From the NCBI RefSeq assembly GCF_000730165.1, contig NZ_CP022112.1, forward strand, positions 1,280,001 to 1,344,000: a stretch of DNA of 64,000 nt, in the 5' to 3' direction. The DNA is from Nitrospirillum viridazoti CBAmc (lineage in GTDB: Bacteria; Pseudomonadota; Alphaproteobacteria; Azospirillales; Azospirillaceae). Both the position numbers and the translations under genes were made by a program. The notes under the pieces are model-generated. The model had not been told where the DNA came from, made no database searches, and saw only the letters and a list, made by a program, of their open reading frames with translations. This document shows, one piece after another, positions 48,122-57,249 of the stretch (positions are counted from its first letter, which is position 1; every line of letters begins with the position of its first letter).

Positions 48122-48427
48122 ATGCCTGCTGCACCGATCCATCCAAGCTTGACCCCAGATCAGGCCCCCGATCAAGCCGGCCCGACCCAGACCGCCGGCG
48201 CCACCTGCGAAATCTTCATCAACCGCCGCCGCTTCGCCATCGGCAACCAGATGGTGACCGCCGCCGACATCGCCGCCCTGATGGGCGTGCCGGCGGACAA
48301 TGCGGTGGTTGAACGCAGTGACCCCACCGGCGAGTGGGTGGCCCTGCCCCTGGCCGACACCCTGGACATCCACTCGGGCGACACCTTCCTGGTCACCCGC
48401 CAGTTCGTGATGGGTGGGCATGGCTGA
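48122..48427 (+). CDS. Ubiquitin-like (multiubiquitin-type) protein with masked Gly-Gly
   Basis: 101 residues. After a disordered Pro/Gln-rich N-terminus (1-27), residues 28-96 form a beta-grasp pattern: strand CEIFINRRRFAIG, helix TAADIAALMGV, strands VERSDPTGEWVALPL and SGDTFLVTRQFV. It resembles the single-domain multiubiquitin group (from memory). The end is MGGHG: the di-glycine (98-99) is followed by His-Gly and must be trimmed by a protease before activation. The JAB-E1 gene overlaps it by 8 bp. The ATG at 48122 was preferred over an upstream frame opening at 48035. TATACT at 48068-48073 is a candidate -10. Confidence 0.82.
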   Translation: MPAAPIHPSLTPDQAPDQAGPTQTAGATCEIFINRRRFAIGNQMVTAADIAALMGVPADNAVVERSDPTGEWVALPLADTLDIHSGDTFLVTRQFVMGGHG

Positions 48428-49913
48428 GCGACTCTCCCCGAACGGCAAGCCCTACCGCGCCACGCCCACAGGCTTGCTGCGCCTGGCCTCACCGGAGAAG
48501 GAGGCGCTGTTCGCCACCGCCTTCACGGGACAGCCGGATCGGGAGGGCGGCTGTTTCGCCCGTTTCGGCTGGAGGGTGACAGGCACGCATCTGGCCATAA
48601 CCCTGGCCGCCATCGACACACCGCTGCCGGGCGATATCGAGGGCGGCGGGGCAGAGATCAAGATCACGGCCAACGCCCTGCGCCGCGCCGCCCTGGCGGC
48701 CAGCGACCATCCGCTGGCCGTCGGCTTCATCCACGCCCATCCCGCCAGCGTGGCGCCCAAGCCCAGCGCCCTGGATGACGAGATGGACCGCTACATGGCC
48801 GGCTATTTCGCCGACCTGGTCCCCGGCCGCCCCTTCGTCAGCCTGATCGTCGCCAAGATCGGCAACGACACCGCCATTTCCGGCCGCATCTTCTACGACG
48901 ACGCCTGGCATGAGATCGGCCGCGTGGCGGCGGAGCGGGACCCCACCGTGATGGCCTGGCCGCAGGGGGAACCACCGCCGGAGCCGCCCATCCCGCCGGA
49001 GCGGGTGGCCCGCCTGACCAGCGCCTTCGGGCGGGAGGCGTACCAGCGCCTGCAGCGTTCCACCGTCGCCCTGATCGGCGCCGGCGGCACCGGCTCCGCC
49101 GCCATTCCCATCCTGGCGCGGGCCGGCGTGGGCCGCCTGATCATCATCGACAGCGACCACGCCTCGGAATCCAATCTGGAACGGCTGCACGGCAGCACCC
49201 CGGCCGACGTGGCCAACCGCGTGCCCAAGGTCACCATCGCCAAGCGCTCCGTCGCCGAATATGCCCCCGGCACGGTGGTGGAGGCCATCAACGGCCGCCT
49301 GCCGCAACCCGAGGTGCTGGACGCCGTGCTGCAGGCCGACGTGCTGATGGGCTGTACCGATCAGCATTCCAGCCGCATGGCGGTGGCCGATATCGCCACC
49401 CGCTACCTGATCCCGGCGGTGGATTGCGGCGGCCTGATTGAGGGGCGCGACGGTATCGTCACCGGACAGCTGGTGCAGATCGTCCGCTTCCTGGCGGCCG
49501 ACCCCTGCCCCCGCTGCCGCGGCATGATCTCCGCCACCCGGGTGATGCAGGAGATGCTGCCCGTGGTGGAGCGACTGGCCCCGGCGGACCAGGCGGCCCT
49601 GGCGGCGGCGCGTGGCGAGCGGCCGGACCCCATCCTGACCGCCGTGCCACAGATCGACACCGTGGGCTACATCACCACCACGGCCGGAACGCTGGCGGCG
49701 GGTTTCGTCATCGGCTGGCTGACCGGCCGCTTCTCCCCCACCTTCGAACGGCTGCAACTGGATCTCGTGTCGGACTGCCTGGGCGCCGTGGATCGGCCGC
49801 AGCGCGCCCGGCCGGGGTGCAGCTGCACCACCACGCGCGGCTATGCCGACCAGGCGGCCGACGCGGCGCCGTTCCAGCCACCCGCCCACTGGCCCGCCCC
49901 AGTCCGGCCGTAA
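48420..49913 (+). CDS. JAB/JAMM protease fused to E1 (ThiF-type) adenylyltransferase
   Basis: 497 residues. The N-terminal JAB domain (about 10-165) has His105-x-His107, then SxxD with Asp119 (one residue longer than the canonical spacing) and Glu79 as the likely acid. The E1 domain (about 195-450) has the nucleotide loop GAGGTGS (220-226), IDSDHASESNLERL with Asn252 and Arg255, and Asp314 in GCTDQHSSR. Cys363/Cys366 (CPRC) and Cys467/Cys469 (GCSC) probably bind zinc. The Cys expected before the G of a MoeB-like CxxxG is missing (PQIDTVG at 410-416). It could trim the Ubl's His-Gly tail and then adenylate the exposed Gly-Gly. No E2 is present. Confidence 0.9.
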   Translation: MAERLSPNGKPYRATPTGLLRLASPEKEALFATAFTGQPDREGGCFARFGWRVTGTHLAITLAAIDTPLPGDIEGGGAEIKITANALRRAALAASDHPLAVGFIHAHPASVAPKPSALDDEMDRYMAGYFADLVPGRPFVSLIVAKIGNDTAISGRIFYDDAWHEIGRVAAERDPTVMAWPQGEPPPEPPIPPERVARLTSAFGREAYQRLQRSTVALIGAGGTGSAAIPILARAGVGRLIIIDSDHASESNLERLHGSTPADVANRVPKVTIAKRSVAEYAPGTVVEAINGRLPQPEVLDAVLQADVLMGCTDQHSSRMAVADIATRYLIPAVDCGGLIEGRDGIVTGQLVQIVRFLAADPCPRCRGMISATRVMQEMLPVVERLAPADQAALAAARGERPDPILTAVPQIDTVGYITTTAGTLAAGFVIGWLTGRFSPTFERLQLDLVSDCLGAVDRPQRARPGCSCTTTRGYADQAADAAPFQPPAHWPAPVRP

Positions 49914-49923
49914 GGGGCCGCCT

Positions 49924-50973
49924 CTAGAATCCCGGCCCGGCCACCGGGCGGTGGCAGGAACAGCCGACGAAATGGCTCGACAGCGCCTCCAGCGAGCGCA
50001 GCTGCGCGCCGTTGGTCACATGGTCCTCCCCCGCCGCCGGCTCCACCTCCAGCACCAGGTCGCCGTCGGTGCCGAAGCGGGCCGGCAGGTCGGCGAAGGG
50101 CAGGCTGCCGGTACCCAATTCCAGCCCTTCGGAGGAGATGGCGCGCACCAGGGCGGCCGCATCCAGGCCCGGATCGGCGCAGGCGCGTTCATCTAGGCGG
50201 ATGGCGTCGGAGACGTGCAGATAGCTCATCCGCTCATCCACGAAATCGAAGGGATCCAGCCAAGCCGTCCGGTCCAGGTCATCAGCGGTGATCCAGCCGA
50301 AACGGGCGTCGCCGTCGGTCAGGCGCGGCTGGGCGCGGCGGCGGTTGAACAGGTTGGCCGACAGGGTGGCGTGCGCCACGTCGATGAACGGCTCCACCCC
50401 CGTCAGCCCGTGCCGGTCCAGCGCCTCGCGGAAGCGTGCAATCTCCCACGGAAAGAAATGGTCCAGCGGCCCGGTCATGTAGGTGCGGCCGTCGCGGGGC
50501 AGCAGGGAATAGTGGCCGACATTCTCCACCAGCAGCCGCATGCCGCCCGCCAGGCGCGCCAGGTCGCGCACCGCCTCCTCAAAGCCCTGCGCGGCCTCGT
50601 CCCGGTCGTGGGCGCGGGGCGGGGCCTGGCCGAAGACCATATCGAAATAGCGGTGCAGGACGACAGCCTGGGCCCCGATCTCTGCCGCGAAGGCCAGAGT
50701 ATGCCGGCATTGGTCGGCATCGAAGCCGACCCGGGTGACCAGGGGCACCGACTGCGGCGGGATGTGAACGATCAGCGCGTCCACCGGAAATTCCTGTCGC
50801 AACCGGGCGATATTCTGCCGGGCGAGGGCGAGACCGGCGGCGGAGGTCACGTCCCGCTCCCCAAAGGTGTGCAGCTCCAGCCGTACCGGTCGCCCCTGGG
50901 AGACGAGATAGGCGGCGCGCGCGGCCAGTTGGCCGTAATCGGCCACGGCGGCCTTCAGGACAAGGTTGGGCAT
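49924..50973 (-). CDS. TIM-barrel protein, xylose isomerase/AP-endonuclease-2-like
   Basis: A 349-residue sugar isomerase/epimerase-type TIM barrel. Likely metal ligands are Glu in LLVENVGHYS, Asp/His in FIDVAHATLS, His/Asp in YLHVSDAIR and Glu in LEVEP, following the endonuclease-IV-like pattern. The ATG at 50973 follows GGGGAGGTGAG; the upstream frame to 51012 is not needed. It faces the JAB-E1 gene tail to tail (10 bp) and diverges from the oxygenase-like gene at 51131. It may be part of the same pathway as the Ubl/E1 module; this is inference. Confidence 0.8.
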   Translation of the reverse strand: MPNLVLKAAVADYGQLAARAAYLVSQGRPVRLELHTFGERDVTSAAGLALARQNIARLRQEFPVDALIVHIPPQSVPLVTRVGFDADQCRHTLAFAAEIGAQAVVLHRYFDMVFGQAPPRAHDRDEAAQGFEEAVRDLARLAGGMRLLVENVGHYSLLPRDGRTYMTGPLDHFFPWEIARFREALDRHGLTGVEPFIDVAHATLSANLFNRRRAQPRLTDGDARFGWITADDLDRTAWLDPFDFVDERMSYLHVSDAIRLDERACADPGLDAAALVRAISSEGLELGTGSLPFADLPARFGTDGDLVLEVEPAAGEDHVTNGAQLRSLEALSSHFVGCSCHRPVAGPGF

Positions 50974-51130
50974 GCTCACCTCCCCGCCGGATCGCTGACG
51001 CCAGGGTGGCACGGCCGGCCAACCTGGACAAGCTGGTATTCATATGGTATGCAACCAGTGGTCCGGCGGCCTGCCTCAGGCGGGGTTGCCGACCCTTCCG
51101 TTCAGGACAAGAACACCGGGGGCAGGCCCC

Positions 51131-52345
51131 ATGCCGGAAACAGGGTTGGAACCAGTGTTGGATGCGCCGCCGGTGGCTGACGACCTGTCGCCCGTCGGCA
51201 TCCTGGACCGCACCCGCCAACTGCTGCCCCTGGTCGACAACCTGAAGGCGGAGGGGGAGCGTCAGCGCCGAGCCCCCGCCGCCCTGATCGACGCCATCAA
51301 ACAGGCTGGCCTGTTCCGCCTGTTGCAGCCCCGCCGTTATGGCGGCGCCGAATGTCATCCCGCCACCTTCTTCGCCGTGCAGGCCGCGTTGTCTGCCGGG
51401 GACATGTCCGTCGGCTGGCTGCAGGGCGTCATGGGCATGGTGGCCTTCCACCTGGCGCTGTTGCCGGCGGAGGCGCAGGACGATGTCTGGCGCGATGATC
51501 CGACGGCGCTGCTGGCCTCCAGCTACATGCCGGCGGGCAAGGCGACCCGGGTACCGGGCGGCTTTCGCCTCACCGGCCGCTGGGGTTTCTCCAGCGGCGC
51601 CGACCACGCCGACTGGTTCATGCTGGGCGCCATGGCGGTGCTGGAAGGAGAAGGGCCGGAGCATGTTATTTTCCTGGTGCCGCGCGCCGACGTGCGCATC
51701 CACGACACCTGGGACACCATCGGGCTGCGCGGCACGGGCAGCCACGACGTGTCGGTGGAGGACGGCTTCGTCCCCGCCCACCGCCGCCACGGCGTGCAGG
51801 AACGTTTCCTGATTGGGGGACCGGGCCGGGCGGTGAACCTGGCGCCGCTCTATCATATTCCCCTGCCCCAGATGCTGTTCCGCGCCATTTCCACCCCGGC
51901 GCTGGGCGGCCTGCGCGGCATGCTGGACGCCTTCATCGAGCATAGCCGCCGGCGAGCTGGCCCCAACGGCGGCGGCCCCCTGGTGGACCCCGTGGCCCAG
52001 CTGGCCTGCGGCGAGACGGCGGCGGAGCTGGATGAGATGACCCACACCCTGGAAGGCAATTTCGACCGTATGCTGGACCATGCCCGCCAGGGCCGGGACG
52101 CGCCCATCCCCGACCGCATGCTGTATCGCGTCCAAGCCACCTCGGTGGTGGAACGATGCGACCGGCTGGCACGGCGCCTGTTCAAGGCCGCCGGCGCCTC
52201 CGCCCTGTCGGTCGCCAACCCGCTAGGGCGCGTCTGCGCCGACATCCAGGCCGCCCGCCAGCACGCCGCCAACCAATATGAGATCTATGGCCGGACGCTG
52301 GGCGCCCACCTGTTCCAACTGGACGTGAAGGATACTTTGCTTTGA
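51131..52345 (+). CDS. Acyl-CoA dehydrogenase-fold flavin-dependent oxygenase-like protein
   Basis: 404 residues with the acyl-CoA dehydrogenase fold. It resembles the two-component flavin hydroxylase group (HsaA/HpaH-like) more than beta-oxidation enzymes. LIDAIKQAGLFRLLQPRRYGGAE, AALSAGDMSVGWLQGVMG, FRLTGRWGFSSGADHADWFM and GLRGTGSHDVSVED are family segments. C-terminal VVERCDRLARRLFKAAGASAL and RVCADIQAARQHAANQYEIYGR match that group. The ATG at 51131 comes after GGGGGCAGG; the frame is open to 51044. Its stop overlaps the DegT start (TTGA), so translation is coupled. Possible hydroxylase of a small-molecule intermediate. Confidence 0.82.
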   Translation: MPETGLEPVLDAPPVADDLSPVGILDRTRQLLPLVDNLKAEGERQRRAPAALIDAIKQAGLFRLLQPRRYGGAECHPATFFAVQAALSAGDMSVGWLQGVMGMVAFHLALLPAEAQDDVWRDDPTALLASSYMPAGKATRVPGGFRLTGRWGFSSGADHADWFMLGAMAVLEGEGPEHVIFLVPRADVRIHDTWDTIGLRGTGSHDVSVEDGFVPAHRRHGVQERFLIGGPGRAVNLAPLYHIPLPQMLFRAISTPALGGLRGMLDAFIEHSRRRAGPNGGGPLVDPVAQLACGETAAELDEMTHTLEGNFDRMLDHARQGRDAPIPDRMLYRVQATSVVERCDRLARRLFKAAGASALSVANPLGRVCADIQAARQHAANQYEIYGRTLGAHLFQLDVKDTLL

Positions 52346-53358
52346 GCGGACAGCCGGACCAAAACCCCTCCCCGCCCCTGCCCTTCAGCCTGGGCTACGA
52401 CGACCGGGATGAGGAAGAGATCATGCGCCGCTGGCGCGCCATCCTGCGGTCCAACAAGTGGAGCCACGCCGCTTATCTGGAAGAGTTCGAGGATGCCTGG
52501 CGGGCGTGGAACGAACTGCCGGCGGTCGCCTTCGACAATTGGGCCGGCGGCGCCATGGCCGTGCTGGACCATTTCAAGGTCCGGGGCGCCACCGTGCTGT
52601 GCCCGTCCAACACCTTCCTGGCCACGCCCCGTGCCGCCCAGCTGTCGGGGGCGGAGGTGGTGTTCTACGACTGCAACCGCCACGATTTGTGCGGGTCCTT
52701 CGATGATTTCGTGGCCAAGGCGGAACGGCATCGTCCGGCCCTGGCCTTCATCGTCCATATCGGCGGCCACATTGCCTTCGACATCCACAAGATCGCGGCC
52801 TATTGCCGGGACAAGGGCATCATCCTGGTGGAGGATTGCGCCCATGCCGTAGGCGCCGACTGGAACGGGCAGAAGCCGGGCAGCTTCGGCGATGCCGGCA
52901 TCTTCTCCCTCTACGCCACCAAGACCATCACCACCGGCGAAGGCGGCGTGGTGGTCAGCCGCCATGAGGACGTGCTGCGCCACGCCCGGTCCTACCGCGA
53001 TTACGGCCGTGGCTCGGGCTACAAGGTGCAAAGCCTGAACCACCGCATGGATGAGTTCCGCGCCGCCTTCGGCACCGTTCAAATCCGGCGCATGCCGGAA
53101 ATCGTGGCGTGGAAGCAGACCTACGCCCGCGATGTGCTGGACCCGCTGTACCCCGACCGGGTGCGCCTGCCGGAGGGCATGAGCAGCGGCTTCTACAAGT
53201 ACATCGTCTTCCAGAGCATCCCCACCTCGACCGGCAAGGTCTACGAGCTACCCTGCCATCGCATCATGGGGGTGGAGGCCGACCTGCCGAACACGGAGTG
53301 GGTGGCCAAGAACCACTGGTGCGTGCCGCTGTATTACCCTCGCTCATCGCCGGATTAA
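52342..53358 (+). CDS. DegT/DnrJ/EryC1/StrS-family aminotransferase
   Basis: 338 residues of the sugar-aminotransferase (SHMT-like) family, which transfers an amino group to keto-sugars or related compounds with PLP. LCPSNTFLATPRAAQLSGAE, DIHKIAAYCRDKGIILVEDC (the PLP Asp), AHAVGA, and the PLP lysine in SLYATKTITTGEGGVV are clear. The start is TTG at 52342, inside the TTGA overlap with the previous gene, with AAGGA upstream. N-terminal residues up to about 15 are Pro-rich. A strong hairpin terminator follows at 53378. Substrate unknown; the neighbour may be its pathway partner. Confidence 0.9.
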   Translation: MSGQPDQNPSPPLPFSLGYDDRDEEEIMRRWRAILRSNKWSHAAYLEEFEDAWRAWNELPAVAFDNWAGGAMAVLDHFKVRGATVLCPSNTFLATPRAAQLSGAEVVFYDCNRHDLCGSFDDFVAKAERHRPALAFIVHIGGHIAFDIHKIAAYCRDKGIILVEDCAHAVGADWNGQKPGSFGDAGIFSLYATKTITTGEGGVVVSRHEDVLRHARSYRDYGRGSGYKVQSLNHRMDEFRAAFGTVQIRRMPEIVAWKQTYARDVLDPLYPDRVRLPEGMSSGFYKYIVFQSIPTSTGKVYELPCHRIMGVEADLPNTEWVAKNHWCVPLYYPRSSPD

Positions 53359-53377
53359 AGGTCCCCGGAGTGAGGGG

Positions 53378-53424
53378 AACCGGGAAGGCGGGTCCCTCCC
53401 ACCGCCTTCCCGGTTCGTTTTCTT
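53378..53424 (+). terminator. Rho-independent terminator after the DegT gene
   Basis: A 14-bp perfect stem, AACCGGGAAGGCGG paired with CCGCCTTCCCGGTT at 53402-53415, closes a 10-base loop and is followed by CGTTTTCTT. It is the clearest intrinsic terminator in the window. It ends the rightward DegT transcript in the convergent gap with ilvE and slightly overlaps the ilvE stop. On the other strand there is no T-tract, so it mainly serves the + strand. Confidence 0.9.
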
Positions 53425-54505
53425 AAATGACGCGGCGGATCCAGCCATCCACCAACGGGGCCTGGGTGCCGCGCTGCATGCCGACCAGGCGTTCGCGCAG
53501 GCTGGCCGTGGTCGACCCGCCCTCGCCATTGCCGATGACGAAGTCGCCCTCGGCCGTGCGCACGGTGCCGATGGGCGCCAGCACGGCGGCGGTGCCGCAG
53601 GCAAAGGCCTCGCGCACCCGGCCGGTGGCGGCATCCTCCTTCCACTGCGCCAGGGAATACGGCTGCTCCACCACCGTGTGGCCCAGGCTGCGCGCCAGCT
53701 GGATGATGCTGTCGCGGGTGATGCCGGGCAGGATGGTGCCGCTGAGCGGCGGGGTCAGCAGACTGCCGTCGTCGCGGACGAAGAAGACGTTCATGCCGCC
53801 CAGCTCCTCGATCCAGCGATGCTCCGCCGCGTCCAGGAACACCACCTGGTCGCAGCCGTGCTTGCTGGCCTCCAGCTGGGCGATCAGGCTGGCGGCGTAG
53901 TTGCCGCCGCACTTGGCCGCACCGGTGCCGCCGGGGGCGGCGCGCGTGTAGTTCTCCGGCGCCCAGATGGTGATGGCCTTGGCCCCGCCCTTGAAATAGG
54001 CGCCTACCGGGCAGGCGATGACACAGAAGACGTACTCCGACGCCGGCCGCACGCCTAAGAAAGCCTCGTTGGCGAACATGAAGGGCCGGATGTAGAGGCT
54101 GCCGCCCTCGCCGCCGGGGATCCAGGCCTGGTCGATCCGCACCAGCTGTTCCACCGCCTCCAGGAACAGCTCCTCCGGGATCAGGGGCATGGCCATGCGG
54201 CTGCCTGAGTCCCGGAAGCGCTTGGCGTTGGCGTCGGGCCGGAACAGGGTCACACCGCCGTCCGCCGCGCGATAGGCCTTCATGCCCTCGAAGATTTCCT
54301 GGGCGTAGTGCAGCACGGCGGCGGCCGGATCAAGCGCGAACGGCACCCGCGCCGTGACCTTGGCGTCATGCCAGCCCTGGCCTTCCGTCCAGCGGATCGT
54401 CACCATGTGGTCGGTGAATACCTTGCCGAAGCCGGGGTTTTCCAGGATGCGGGCCAGGGTAGCGGCATCGGTCGGATTGGCGGTGCGCTCGATGGTGAAG
54501 GTCAT
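53423..54505 (-). CDS. ilvE: Branched-chain amino-acid aminotransferase
   Basis: A 360-residue class IV PLP aminotransferase for Leu, Ile and Val and their keto-acids. QEIFEGMKAYRAADGGVTLFRP, the PLP lysine in GTGAAKCGGNYAASL, EELGGMNVFFV and GVRTAEGDF-like C-terminal segments are typical of the larger bacterial/eukaryotic-like BCAT subgroup. Last gene of the leftward branched-chain keto-acid dehydrogenase operon (22 bp after lpd). It links Val/Leu/Ile deamination to oxidative decarboxylation. The convergent terminator at 53378 ends the opposite transcript. Confidence 0.95.
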   Translation of the reverse strand: MTFTIERTANPTDAATLARILENPGFGKVFTDHMVTIRWTEGQGWHDAKVTARVPFALDPAAAVLHYAQEIFEGMKAYRAADGGVTLFRPDANAKRFRDSGSRMAMPLIPEELFLEAVEQLVRIDQAWIPGGEGGSLYIRPFMFANEAFLGVRPASEYVFCVIACPVGAYFKGGAKAITIWAPENYTRAAPGGTGAAKCGGNYAASLIAQLEASKHGCDQVVFLDAAEHRWIEELGGMNVFFVRDDGSLLTPPLSGTILPGITRDSIIQLARSLGHTVVEQPYSLAQWKEDAATGRVREAFACGTAAVLAPIGTVRTAEGDFVIGNGEGGSTTASLRERLVGMQRGTQAPLVDGWIRRVI

Positions 54506-54527
54506 GGTGGTTCCAAATGTGCCGGGA

Positions 54528-55943
<1,416 letters not shown>

Positions 55944-55947
55944 GACG

Positions 55948-57246
55948 TCAGTCCATGAAGATGAGGGCGGGGTGTTCCAGCAGGCGCTTCAGCCGCTGGA
56001 TGAAACGGGCGGCGTCATAGCCGTCGACGATGCGGTGATCGAAGGAGGACGACAGGTTCATCACCTTGCGCACGGTGATGAAGGACCCATTGACTACCGG
56101 CCGTTCCACCAGCTTGTTGGGGCCGATGATGGCGACCTCGGGATGGTTGATCACCGGGGTGGCGGCAATGCCGCCCAGGGCGCCTAAGCTGGTCAGCGTG
56201 ATGGTCGACCCGCTCAGCTCATCCCGCGCGGCAGTGCCGTCGCGGGCGGCTTTGCTGACCCGCACCAGCTCGGCGGCGCAATCCCACAGGTCCCGCGTCT
56301 CGGCATGGCGCACCACCGGCACGATCAGGCCGTTGGGCGTCTGCGTGGCGATGCCGATGTGCACGCCGTCATAGGTGTGCAGCACCCCGGCATCGTCGTC
56401 GTAGCGGCTGTTGATGTGCGGGAACTCGGGCAGGATGCGCACCACCGCCCGCATGAAGAAAGGCAGCAGGGTCAGCTTGGGCTGGTCGTCCCGCTTGTTC
56501 TCGTTCAGGTCCTGGCGCAGGGCCTCCAGCTCCGTCAGGTCGCATTCCTCCACATAGGTGAAGTGGGGGATGCGACGCTTGGAGTCCTGCATCTTCTCCG
56601 CGATCTTGCGGCGCAGGCCGATGATCTTGGTCTCCTCCACGCCGTCCCGCGCGGTGTAGCGCGCGTCACCCGTGGGGATGGCGCCACCGCCGGCGATGTA
56701 GGCGTCCAGATCCTCCGGCGTGATGCGGCCGCCGGGGCCGGTGCCGGGCACGTACTGCAGCGGGATGCCCAGCTCATGCGCCCGCCGCCGGGTGGCGGGG
56801 GCGGCCAGGGGCGCATCCTCGGCCAGGCGGGTGGTGAAGGCCGCCGCCTTCGCCGGCTGGGGCTTGGGCTGCTCCACCGGCTTGGGTGCGGGCTTCGCTT
56901 CACCCTTCACCGGTTCCGGTTTCGGCCCAGGCTTGGGTTCCAGCTTGGGTTCCGGCTTGGCCTCCGCCTTGGGTGCCGGGCGGGCGGCGTCGGCGTTGCC
57001 GGCGCCCTCGACCTCCAGTTCCACCAGCACGCTGCCCACGGCCATCATCTGGCCGACCTCGCCATGGATGGCGGTGACCACGCCGTCCACCGGCGCGCTC
57101 ATCTCCACCGTGGCCTTGTCGGTCATGACATCGACCAGATCCTGGTCCTCGCGCACATGGTCGCCCGGCTGCACTCGCCATTTGACGATCTCGGCCTCGA
57201 CCACGCCTTCGCCCACATCGGGCAGGCGGAACAGGTAGGTGCCCAT
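55948..57246 (-). CDS. bkdB: Branched-chain keto-acid dehydrogenase E2 (lipoamide acyltransferase)
   Basis: A 432-residue E2. The lipoyl domain (about 1-80) has the lipoylated lysine in VMTDKATVEMS. A Pro/Lys/Glu/Ala linker (about 85-140) follows, then a peripheral-subunit-binding domain (TRRRAHELGIPLQYVPGTGPGGRI). The catalytic domain has the signature FDHRIVDGYDAARF. It transfers the acyl group to CoA. The linker DNA is repetitive. It lies 3 bp from the E1beta gene and 4 bp from the E3 gene, so all are translationally close. Confidence 0.95.
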   Translation of the reverse strand: MGTYLFRLPDVGEGVVEAEIVKWRVQPGDHVREDQDLVDVMTDKATVEMSAPVDGVVTAIHGEVGQMMAVGSVLVELEVEGAGNADAARPAPKAEAKPEPKLEPKPGPKPEPVKGEAKPAPKPVEQPKPQPAKAAAFTTRLAEDAPLAAPATRRRAHELGIPLQYVPGTGPGGRITPEDLDAYIAGGGAIPTGDARYTARDGVEETKIIGLRRKIAEKMQDSKRRIPHFTYVEECDLTELEALRQDLNENKRDDQPKLTLLPFFMRAVVRILPEFPHINSRYDDDAGVLHTYDGVHIGIATQTPNGLIVPVVRHAETRDLWDCAAELVRVSKAARDGTAARDELSGSTITLTSLGALGGIAATPVINHPEVAIIGPNKLVERPVVNGSFITVRKVMNLSSSFDHRIVDGYDAARFIQRLKRLLEHPALIFMD

Positions 57247-57249
57247 GGG

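Noticed and set aside
48122-53358. CBASS or Bil-type defence locus
   Set aside because: No cyclase, effector, E2 or transmembrane partner is present; only the Ubl and JAB-E1 components match, so defence is not claimed.
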